From NCBI GenBank assembly GCA_963726615.1, contig CAVSCX010000011.1:372001-436000 (forward strand): a DNA stretch of 64,000 bases, written 5' to 3'. The stretch's first letter is position 1. The number at the start of each line of letters is the position of its first letter. The notes under the pieces were generated by a model that saw only the letters and a program-made list of their open reading frames with translations, ran no database searches and was not told the DNA's origin. This DNA comes from CAWDZK01 sp963726615 (GTDB lineage Bacteria > Actinomycetota > Actinomycetes > JACCUZ01). The position numbers and the translations under genes were made by a program. Below, piece after piece: positions 34,358-45,467 of this stretch.

Positions 34358-35065
34358 TCAGCGTGACAACGACAGTGCCAACGCGGCCGCGGCGGCTGCC
34401 ACGTCCGCGGCTGCGGTGAGCGGTCGGCCGACCACCAGCAGGTCGGCGCCGTCGGCGCGGGCCTGCTCCGGTGTCGCGACCCGGGCCTGGTCGTCCGGGC
34501 TGTCACCGTCGGCCCCGGCCGGTCGCACGCCCGGGGTGATCAGGGTGATGTCGGCGCCCACCTCGGCCCGGACGTCGGCGACCTCCAGCGGCGAGCAGAC
34601 CAGTGCCCGGGCACCACCGGCGACCGCGAGCGAAGCAAGCCGGCGTACGGCGTCGCGTGGTGCGTCGGCGAAACCGACAGCCGCAAGCTGCTCGGCAGAA
34701 AGCGACGTGAGGACGGTGACGCCGGCGACCTTCGTCCTGGGCAGCGCGTCGACGGCAGCGCGGACCATCGCCGGGCCGCCGCTCGCATGCACCGTCAGGT
34801 AGGTCGGCGCGAGCTCGGCGACGGCGCGCGCGGCACCCGCGACGGTGTTCGGGATGTCGTGCAGCTTCAGGTCCAGGAAGACGTCCCGGCCTCCGCTGGC
34901 CTCTCGGCACTTCACCACGGCGTCGTGACCGTGCCGGAGGAAGAGCTCGAGACCCACCTTGACGGTGCTCACGTAGGGGCCGGCGGCGGCGGCCCAGCCC
35001 ACGGCGGTCTCCAGGTCGGCGGTGTCCAGTGCGACGGCGACGGGGGCCGGCCTTCCCGAGGTCAT
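34358..35065 (-). CDS. pyrF: Orotidine 5'-phosphate decarboxylase
   Basis: Makes UMP, the last step of the pathway. A 235-residue TIM barrel of the short bacterial/PyrF type with VALDTADLETAVGWA, FLDLKLHDIPNTVAGAAR (catalytic Lys-Asp cluster), HASGGPAMVRAA and LITPGVRPAGADGDSPDDQ. ATG at 35065 with GGGAGCC upstream; the start lies 1 nt past the pyrD stop. The last gene of the pyr operon; a 192-bp gap follows before mihF. Confidence 0.96.
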   Translation of the reverse strand: MTSGRPAPVAVALDTADLETAVGWAAAAGPYVSTVKVGLELFLRHGHDAVVKCREASGGRDVFLDLKLHDIPNTVAGAARAVAELAPTYLTVHASGGPAMVRAAVDALPRTKVAGVTVLTSLSAEQLAAVGFADAPRDAVRRLASLAVAGGARALVCSPLEVADVRAEVGADITLITPGVRPAGADGDSPDDQARVATPEQARADGADLLVVGRPLTAAADVAAAAAALALSLSR

Positions 35066-35066
35066 G

Positions 35067-36083
35067 TCACAGGCTCCCTGCTCGGTCGTGGGCGGGAACG
35101 GGCCGGTGCGGCAGGTCGCGGTGGGCGAAGCCGACGGCCTCCACCAGGGACGCGAAGCCGCGGGCGGCCAGGACGTCGGCCAGCTCACCGAGGACCCGGA
35201 CCGGCGCCGAGGGGTCGTGGAAGACGGCTGTGCCGACGCTCACCGCGCTGGCACCGGCGAGGACCAGCTCGAACGCGTCCCGGCCGGAGGCCACCCCGCC
35301 CATCCCGAGGATCGGCACCTCGGGCAGGGCGGCGTGCACCTGCCAGACGCAGCGGACCGCGACCGGCTTGACGGCGCGACCGGACAGGCCGCCGGTGACG
35401 CCCGCGAGGACGGGCCGCATCGTGTCCAGGTCCAGCGCCATGCCGAGCAGGGTGTTGATCATCGAGAGGCCGTCGGCGCCGGCATCGACGCACGCCCGGG
35501 CGATCGTCACGATGTCGGTGACGTCCGGTGACAGCTTCGCCAGCACGGGCACGGACGGAGCCGTGCGCTGCCGCACTGCTGCGACCACCTCCGCGGCCGC
35601 ACCCGGGTCGCAGGCGAAGACCAGCCCGCGGTTCTCCACGTTCGGGCAGGAGATGTTGACCTCTACTGCGACCAGGCCGGGGGCGCCTCGCAACCGGCCG
35701 GCCAGCTCCGCGTACTCCTCCACGCTGCCACCGGCGATCGACACCACGGCCCGGGCACCCTGCTCGTGCAGCCAGGGCAGGTCGTGCTCGAGGAAGGCAT
35801 CGATCCCGGGGCCCTGGAGGCCGATCGAGTTGAGCATCCCCCCGGGCGTCTCCGCCATCCGCGGGGTGGCCCGCCCGGAGCGAGGGGCGAGCATGATCGA
35901 CTTGGTGACGACCGCACCGAGGTCGGCGACGTCGAAGAACTGCCCGAGCTCGCGGCCGGCGGCGGCGCACCCGGATGCGGTGAGGACCGGGTTCGGCAGC
36001 AGCATGCCGCCGAGGCGGGCGGTCAGGTCGACGACGGGACGCTGGCTGCGGGGCGCCTCGACGGTCCGGACGTGGAAGCTCAT
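35067..36083 (-). CDS. pyrD: Dihydroorotate dehydrogenase, type 1B catalytic subunit
   Basis: Oxidises dihydroorotate to orotate with FMN. The family type is set by the neighbouring pyrK, and by GGMLLPNPVLTASGCAAAGR, the catalytic region EVNISCPNVENRGL with its Cys, and IPILGMGGVASGRDAFELVLAGASAVSVGTA (FMN phosphate site, split by loops). It has 338 residues. ATG at 36083 after GGAGAGCACGAG. It lies 94 bp from pyrK with no gene between. Confidence 0.95.
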   Translation of the reverse strand: MSFHVRTVEAPRSQRPVVDLTARLGGMLLPNPVLTASGCAAAGRELGQFFDVADLGAVVTKSIMLAPRSGRATPRMAETPGGMLNSIGLQGPGIDAFLEHDLPWLHEQGARAVVSIAGGSVEEYAELAGRLRGAPGLVAVEVNISCPNVENRGLVFACDPGAAAEVVAAVRQRTAPSVPVLAKLSPDVTDIVTIARACVDAGADGLSMINTLLGMALDLDTMRPVLAGVTGGLSGRAVKPVAVRCVWQVHAALPEVPILGMGGVASGRDAFELVLAGASAVSVGTAVFHDPSAPVRVLGELADVLAARGFASLVEAVGFAHRDLPHRPVPAHDRAGSL

Positions 36084-36177
36084 CTCGTGCTCTCCTTCGC
36101 GCCCACGCCGGAGCCTGAGCGAGCACGCACCGCGTCCACGCGGCGGTCGTCGGGAGCGGACGTCCTCGTCGGGCGCA

Positions 36178-37059
36178 TCAGTGCCCTCCTGCGACGGGTG
36201 CGCCGACGGCGCCTTGGGGGACGGTGCCGACGTCGTCCCAGCGGACCCGGTCGCCGGCGAAGACCGGCCCCTCGGTGCACGCCCGCACCATCCGGGTCAG
36301 GCCGTCGTCGCCGACCACCGGAAGCACGCAGGTCATGCAGACCCCGATCCCGCAGGCCATCGACTCCTCGACGGCGCACTGGGCCGGGACGCCGTGGGCC
36401 GCGGCGGTGTGGCTCACCGCCCGCAGCATGGGCATCGGCCCGCAGGCGTAGACGACGTCCGTGCGGGCGGCGGCCAGGACCTGGGGCAGGACGTCTGTCA
36501 CCCGGCCGCGGGTACCGGCCGAGCCGTCGTCGGTGGTGACGGCGACCGACGAGGCCATCCGCTTCGCGTCCAGGACGCCGAAGAGCCGGTCCTCGGACCC
36601 GGCTCCGAGCACGAAGTCGACGCGGCAGCCCCTGCTCCGCAGTGCCTCGCCGAGGGAGAACAGCGGCGCCGCGCCGTACCCGCCGCCCACCAGGGTGGCA
36701 CTCACCGCCCGCTGGCTCTCCCGGGGCAGGCTGAACGGCCGGCCGAGCGGCCCGACCACGTCGACCGGGGTGTGCGGCGCCGCGGAGGCGAGCCACCCGG
36801 TGCCGGCACCTTTCACCCCGACGACGACGTCGACGGTGCCGCCGTAGACGCCGCGGCTGGACGTCCTGTAGATCGAGAAGGCCCGGCGCAGGGTGAGGCC
36901 GGTGTCCGGGCCGCCCGTCGCGAGCGCCACGAAGTGCCCGGGCCGGCTGCGCTCGGCCAGGCCGGGGGCCACCAGGGAAAGGTGGTGGTACGCACCGACC
37001 CGCCGGGTGGACAGGACCTGCCCGGCCACCTGCAGCGGTCCCTCGGAGCTGCGCGCCAT
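36178..37059 (-). CDS. pyrK: Dihydroorotate dehydrogenase electron-transfer subunit
   Basis: Carries electrons from the PyrD FMN to NAD+ through FAD and [2Fe-2S]. It has 293 residues. The FAD-binding barrel is at about 10-105 (RRAFSIYRTSSRGVYGGTVD). The NAD-binding segment has VGGGYGAAPLFSLGEAL and VYACGPMPMLRAV. The [2Fe-2S] ligands are in CAVEESMACGIGVCMTCVLP plus a later Cys in RACTEGPVF. ATG at 37059 with a GGGGGTGGG site. A 74-bp palindrome separates it from carB. Confidence 0.94.
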   Translation of the reverse strand: MARSSEGPLQVAGQVLSTRRVGAYHHLSLVAPGLAERSRPGHFVALATGGPDTGLTLRRAFSIYRTSSRGVYGGTVDVVVGVKGAGTGWLASAAPHTPVDVVGPLGRPFSLPRESQRAVSATLVGGGYGAAPLFSLGEALRSRGCRVDFVLGAGSEDRLFGVLDAKRMASSVAVTTDDGSAGTRGRVTDVLPQVLAAARTDVVYACGPMPMLRAVSHTAAAHGVPAQCAVEESMACGIGVCMTCVLPVVGDDGLTRMVRACTEGPVFAGDRVRWDDVGTVPQGAVGAPVAGGH

Positions 37060-37077
37060 CAGCGCCCACCCCCGGGT

Positions 37078-37151
37078 GCTCGTTTGCGACCTGCGTCACC
37101 GACACGCCGGCCAGCGGCCGGCGTGTCGCGTGACGGAGGTCGCAAACGAGC
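37078..37151. repeat. 74-bp near-perfect intergenic palindrome between carB and pyrK
   Basis: Arms GCTCGTTTGCGACCT...GACACGCCGGCC and its complement GGCCGGCGTGTC...AGGTCGCAAACGAGC pair over about 34 bp with a single G-G mismatch and a 1-nt bulge, loop AGC. It begins 18 nt before the pyrK start codon and lies inside the 109-bp carB-pyrK gap. It may reduce or time expression of pyrK-D-F, or be a dispersed element. Same architecture as the metK-priA palindrome but different sequence. Confidence 0.9.
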
Positions 37152-37168
37152 GTTCTCGGGAGGCGGCA

Positions 37169-40474
<3,306 letters not shown>

Positions 40475-41656
40475 CTAGCGGGCCACCCTTCCCTCTGTCG
40501 GGCTCGTCGCTCTGCTCGTCCCTCGCTGCACTCCTCGGGCCGCTCCGAGCAGTGTGCTGAACCGGTCGAAGAGGTACGCGGCGTCGTGCGGGCCGGCCGC
40601 GGCCTCCGGGTGGTACTGCACCGAGAACGCCGGCACGTCGTGGCAGCGGATCCCCTCCACCACCCCGTCGTTGAGGCACACGTGACTGACCTCGGCGGCG
40701 CCGAACGGCGTCTCGAACCTGCCCTCGGTGGGCGCGTCGACCGCGAAGCCGTGGTTGTGCGCGGTGACCTCGACCGTCCCGGTGAGGCGGTCCTGGACCG
40801 GCTGGTTGATGCCGCGGTGGCCGTAGCGGAGCTTGTAGGTGCCCAGGCCCAGGGCCCGGCCGAGGACCTGGTTGCCGAAGCAGATGCCGAACACAGGAAC
40901 CCGTCTGCCGAGAAGGTCGGCCGTGAGCGCCACCGCCCGGTCGGCCGTGGCGGGGTCGCCAGGTCCGTTGCTGAGGAACACCCCGTCGGCGCCGGTGGCA
41001 AGCACGTCGTCGACCGAGGCGGTCGACGGCAGCACGTGCACCTCGATCCCCCGCTCCGCCATGCGCACGGGGGTCATCCGCTTGATCCCGAGGTCCAGGG
41101 CCGCGACCGTGAACCGCGTGTCGCCAACGGCCGGCACCACGTAGGGCTCGGCCGTGCTCACCTCCGCCGAGAGATCGGCGCCGGCCATGGCCGGGGCCCG
41201 GCGCACCCGGTCGAGCAGCGACCCCGTGTCGGTGTCCTCGGTGCTGATGCCGACCCGCATGGCGCCGCGCTCGCGAAGGTGCCGGGTCAACGCTCGGGTG
41301 TCGACGCCGCTGATGCCCACGACGGCCTGCCCGGCCAGCTCCTCCCCCAGCGAGCGACGGGACCGCCAGGACGACGGCCGTCGGGCCGGGTCGCGCACGA
41401 CGTAGCCGCTCACCCAGATCCGGCCCGACTCCGGGTCCTCGTCGTTGACCCCGGTGTTCCCGACGTGCGGCGCGGTCATGACCACCACCTGCCGGTGGTA
41501 CGACGGGTCGGTGAGCGTCTCCTGGTAGCCCGTCATCCCGGTGGAGAACACGGCCTCGCCGAAGGTCTCCCCCGCGGCGCCGTAGGAGTCGCCGCGGAAG
41601 GCCCGCCCGTCCTCCAGCACCAGCACCGCCGGCCGCGTTCCCGCGGTCGGGCTCAC
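40475..41656 (-). CDS. carA: Carbamoyl-phosphate synthase, small (glutaminase) subunit
   Basis: Hydrolyses glutamine and channels ammonia to CarB. A 393-residue protein with the class I glutamine amidotransferase domain in the C-terminal half: nucleophile Cys in VFGICFGNQVLG, TAHNHGFAV, and the catalytic His-Glu in VQYHPEAAAG. The motif has Asn where enterobacterial CarA has His (GHQ to GNQ), as is usual in actinobacteria. GTG at 41656 overlaps the pyrC stop. A repetitive Arg/Ser-rich tail (about 15 residues) is present. Confidence 0.96.
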   Translation of the reverse strand: MSPTAGTRPAVLVLEDGRAFRGDSYGAAGETFGEAVFSTGMTGYQETLTDPSYHRQVVVMTAPHVGNTGVNDEDPESGRIWVSGYVVRDPARRPSSWRSRRSLGEELAGQAVVGISGVDTRALTRHLRERGAMRVGISTEDTDTGSLLDRVRRAPAMAGADLSAEVSTAEPYVVPAVGDTRFTVAALDLGIKRMTPVRMAERGIEVHVLPSTASVDDVLATGADGVFLSNGPGDPATADRAVALTADLLGRRVPVFGICFGNQVLGRALGLGTYKLRYGHRGINQPVQDRLTGTVEVTAHNHGFAVDAPTEGRFETPFGAAEVSHVCLNDGVVEGIRCHDVPAFSVQYHPEAAAGPHDAAYLFDRFSTLLGAARGVQRGTSRATSPTEGRVAR

Positions 41657-42939
41657 TGGAGCTTCCCGTCCAGGACCGTCGGGCGACCGCGCAGGAAGGT
41701 GGCCACCACGGCGCCGGGCAGGGACCGTCCGGCGTAGGGCGTGTTGCGCGACCGCGACGCCAGCGCGAACGGGTCGACCTCGCGGCGGGCCGCCGGGTCG
41801 ACCAGCACGAGGTTCGCCGGCGCACCGGGCTCCAGCGGGCGTCCGTGACCCTCCACAAGGCCGATGCGGGCCGGCCGGACGGACATCCGGTCCGCGACTC
41901 CCGCCCAGTCGAGCAGACCGGTCTCGACCATGGCCTCCTGCACCACCGACAGGGCGGTCTCGAGGCCGAGCATCCCCATCGCCGCCGCGGCCCACTCGCA
42001 GTCCTTGTCCTCGTGGGAGTGCGGGGCGTGGTCGGTGGCGACCGCGTCGATCGTCCCGTCGGCCAGCGCCTCGCGCAGGGCTGTCACGTCCTCGGCCGTT
42101 CGCAGCGGCGGGTTCACCTTGTAGAGCGGGTCGTACGTCGAGGCCAGCTCGTCAGTCAGCAGCAGGTGGTGCGGAGTGACCTCGGCGGTGATGTTCCACC
42201 CCTTCGACTTGGCCCAGCGCAGGATCTCGACCGAGCCCGCGCTCGACACGTGGCAGACGTGCAGCCGCGACCCGACGTGGGCCGTCAGCAGCACGTCCCG
42301 GGCGATGATCGCCTCCTCGGCGACCGCGGGCCACCCCTGCAGGCCCAGCACCCCGGACAGCTCGCCCTCGTTCATCTGGGCGCCCTCGGTGAGCCTCGGC
42401 TCCTGCGCGTGCTGGGCGACGACACCGCCGAACGCCTTGACGTACTCCAGCGCCCGCCGCATCAGGACGGCGTCGGACACACAGGTGCCGTCGTCGGAGA
42501 AGACGCGGACCCGGGCCGCGGAGTCGGCCATCGCGCCGAGCTCGGCGAGCCGCTCGCCCTGGAGCCCGACGGTGACGGCGCCGACCGGTCGCACGTCGCA
42601 GTGACCCGCTTCGCGGCCCAGCCGCCAGACCTGCTCGACCACCCCGGCGGTGTCGGCGACCGGGTCCGTGTTGGCCATCGCGTGCACCGCGGCGAACCCG
42701 CCGAGCGCAGCAGCGGCGGTGCCGGTCTCGACGGTCTCCGCGTCCTCGCGTCCCGGCTCGCGCAGGTGGGTGTGCAGGTCGACCAGGCCCGGCAGGGCGA
42801 CCAGGCCGTCGGCGTCCACGACCTCGGCGCCGGCCCGGGCCAGTGCGGGCCCGACCTCGGCCACCGCGCCGTCCTCGAGGACCAGATCGGTGGCCTCGCC
42901 GCCGAGCAGCCGGGCACCCTTCACGACGTACGTGCTCAC
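41653..42939 (-). CDS. pyrC: Dihydroorotase, class I
   Basis: Closes carbamoyl-aspartate to dihydroorotate. It has 428 residues. The zinc site has DLHTHLREPG, HVCHVSSAGS and VATDHAPHSHEDK. The second half has TAEVTPHHLLLT. GTG at 42939 overlaps the pyrB stop (GTGA); the longer frame runs into pyrB antisense. Between pyrB and carA, standard actinobacterial order. Confidence 0.97.
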   Translation of the reverse strand: MSTYVVKGARLLGGEATDLVLEDGAVAEVGPALARAGAEVVDADGLVALPGLVDLHTHLREPGREDAETVETGTAAAALGGFAAVHAMANTDPVADTAGVVEQVWRLGREAGHCDVRPVGAVTVGLQGERLAELGAMADSAARVRVFSDDGTCVSDAVLMRRALEYVKAFGGVVAQHAQEPRLTEGAQMNEGELSGVLGLQGWPAVAEEAIIARDVLLTAHVGSRLHVCHVSSAGSVEILRWAKSKGWNITAEVTPHHLLLTDELASTYDPLYKVNPPLRTAEDVTALREALADGTIDAVATDHAPHSHEDKDCEWAAAAMGMLGLETALSVVQEAMVETGLLDWAGVADRMSVRPARIGLVEGHGRPLEPGAPANLVLVDPAARREVDPFALASRSRNTPYAGRSLPGAVVATFLRGRPTVLDGKLQ

Positions 42940-43894
42940 AGCGCGACCTCCCCGTCGGTGCTGCCGGACAGCAGCAGGTAGAGAACCGCCATCCGGACGC
43001 TGACGCCGTTGGTCACCTGCTCGACGATCGTCGACCGGGCCGAGTCGGCGACCTCGGCGGCGATCTCCATGCCCCGGTTCATCGGGCCCGGGTGCATGAC
43101 GATCGCGTGGTCCGGCAGCTGCGCCATCCGCGTGCCGTCCAGCCCGTAGCGGCGGCTGTACTCCCGCGCGCTCGGGAAGAAGGCGGCGTTCATCCGCTCG
43201 CGCTGCACCCGGAGCATCATCACGACGTCGCTTTTGGCGAGCTCGCCGTCGAGGTCGTACGACGTGGCGCACGGCCAGCTGTCCACGCCGACCGGGAGCA
43301 GGGTCGGGGGCGCGACGAGCGTGACCTCGGCACCCAGGGTGTGCAGCAGCAGCACGTTGGACCGGGCGACCCTCGAGTGCAGGACGTCGCCGACGATGGT
43401 CACCCGTCGGCCGGCGAGATCGGTCCCGGTCGCGGTCTCGTGGCCGTTCAGCCGGCGGCGCATGGTGAACGCGTCGAGCAGGGCCTGGGTCGGGTGCTCG
43501 TGGGTGCCGTCGCCGGCGTTGACGACGGCGCCCCGGATCCAGCCCGAGTGGGCCAGCCGGTGCGGCGCCCCGGAGGCGTGGTGCCGGACCACGACGGCGT
43601 CGGCACCCATCGCCTCGAGCGTCAGCGCGGTGTCCTTGAGGCTCTCGCCCTTGGACACGCTGGAGCCCTTGGCGGAGAAGTTGATCACGTCGGCGGAGAG
43701 TCGCTTGGCTGCGGCCTCGAACGAGATCCTGGTGCGGGTGGAGTCCTCGAAGAAGAGGTTGACCACGGTCCGCCCGCGCAGCGTCGGCAGCTTCTTGATC
43801 GGGCGGTCGGCCAGCCGCGCCAGCTCCTCGGCGGTGTCGAGCACCAGCAGGGCGTCGTCACGGGTCAGGTCGGCCGCGCTGAGCAGGTGCGGGT

Positions 43895-43898
<4 letters not shown>
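42936..43898 (-). CDS. pyrB: Aspartate carbamoyltransferase, catalytic subunit
   Basis: The first committed pyrimidine step. It has 320 residues. The carbamoyl-phosphate loop is FFEDSTRTRISFEAAAKRLS and the lysine loop SAKGSSVSKGESLKDT. The aspartate-binding domain has EHPTQALLDAFTM and HPGPMNRGMEI. GTG start at 43898 overlapping the pyrR stop. No regulatory PyrI is seen, as expected for this type. Confidence 0.97.
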
Positions 43899-44527
<629 letters not shown>

Positions 44528-44540
44528 CCGCCGACCGACC

Positions 44541-44571
44541 TCCTTCCCCGCCTCTCCGGACGGGTCGTTAA
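44541..44571 (-). promoter_or_regulatory. PyrR-binding hairpin and ribosome-binding site of the pyr operon leader
   Basis: On the minus strand CCCG-TCCGGAGAGG-CGGG (44564-44547) forms a short hairpin whose loop matches the conserved PyrR-recognition loop (CCxGAGAGG). GAAGGAGG follows at once, 14-20 nt before the pyrR ATG. Mycobacterial PyrR binds such a leader and represses translation by masking the ribosome site. The same arrangement is inferred here: UMP-bound PyrR would shut down the operon at translation. Confidence 0.8.
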
Positions 44572-44712
44572 AGGATGTCTCGATGGGTCCGCCGTCACCG
44601 TAGCAGCGCCCCAGCCAGGAGCCCGGACGCTGTCCACGGCGCGCCGCGGACCGGGTCCGGGCGCGGAAGTACAGCGTCCGGTACAGCCGTTCGGGTGGCG
44701 GGTTGCCGGATC

Positions 44713-44757
44713 TTGCCACCAAACGCCGTGACTCTCTGTAACGTCACCCAGAGTCAC
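44713..44757 (+). promoter_or_regulatory. bldD promoter with overlapping inverted repeat (candidate BldD box)
   Basis: TTGCCA and TGTAAC are 18 nt apart (44713-44742). They are overlapped by GTGACTCT...AGAGTCAC (44728-44757), an 8-bp inverted repeat with a 14-nt spacer. BldD binds inverted AGTGA/TCAC-like half-sites and represses its own gene in Streptomyces, so autoregulation is likely. The -10 region lies inside the repeat. The 336-bp region 44528-44863 also contains the divergent pyr leader; nothing else is seen in it. Confidence 0.6.
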
Positions 44758-44863
44758 CGCTGGACTGGGTCGTCTTGACGACAGCTCCGCGGGCGACGGG
44801 AGCACCAGGGGCACCGGTCACCGCGGGTGACAGGGTGAGGGATCAGGGGAAGGTAGGGGCGTC

Positions 44864-45352
44864 ATGGCGACCGAGTACGCACGTGCGCTCGGGGGGCGGT
44901 TGCGGGCGATCCGCACCCAGCAGGGGTTGTCCCTGCACGGCGTCGAGGAGAAGTCGGCGGGACGGTGGAAGGCTGTCGTCGTCGGCTCGTACGAGCGCGG
45001 GGACCGGGCGGTGACCGTGCAGCGACTGGCGGAGCTGGCGGACTTCTACGCGGTCCCGGTCAGCGAGCTGCTGCCGGACGGGGCGCCCAGCGGCGCCGCC
45101 GAGCCGCCGCCGCGGCTGATCCTCGACCTGGAGCGGCTGCAGGCCGTCCCGGCGGAGCGGGCCGGGCCGCTGGCCCGCTACGCGGCCACGATCCAGGCCC
45201 AGCGCGGGGACTACAACGGCCGGGTCCTCTCGATCCGGCAGGACGACCTGCGCACGCTGGCCGTGATCTACGACGACTCGCCGAGCCAGCTGACCGAGCA
45301 GCTCATCAGCTGGGGCGTGCTCAACGCGGAGGCCCGCCGGGCCCTGGACTGA
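44864..45352 (+). CDS. bldD: BldD-like developmental regulator, c-di-GMP-binding
   Basis: A 162-residue master regulator. The XRE-type helix-turn-helix is at residues 10-72 (RLRAIRTQQGLSLHGVEEK, then GSYERGDRAVTV, with LAELADFYAVP). The C-terminal domain holds the c-di-GMP signature RxD-x8-RxxD: R114, D116, R125 and D128 in RGDYNGRVLSIRQDD, identical in position to the Streptomyces protein. It should dimerise through tetrameric c-di-GMP and repress its targets. ATG at 44864. Located beside pyrR, its usual place in actinobacteria. Confidence 0.96.
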   Translation: MATEYARALGGRLRAIRTQQGLSLHGVEEKSAGRWKAVVVGSYERGDRAVTVQRLAELADFYAVPVSELLPDGAPSGAAEPPPRLILDLERLQAVPAERAGPLARYAATIQAQRGDYNGRVLSIRQDDLRTLAVIYDDSPSQLTEQLISWGVLNAEARRALD

Positions 45353-45467
45353 ACCGCGTAACGATCGCGGCCGTTTTGACCGGTATCGAACGGTAGCCGG
45401 CTCAAGTCGTGCCGGGAGTCGGCCGACACGGGAACGTGCCCTACCTCTCCCTCGCCACGCGACCTCG

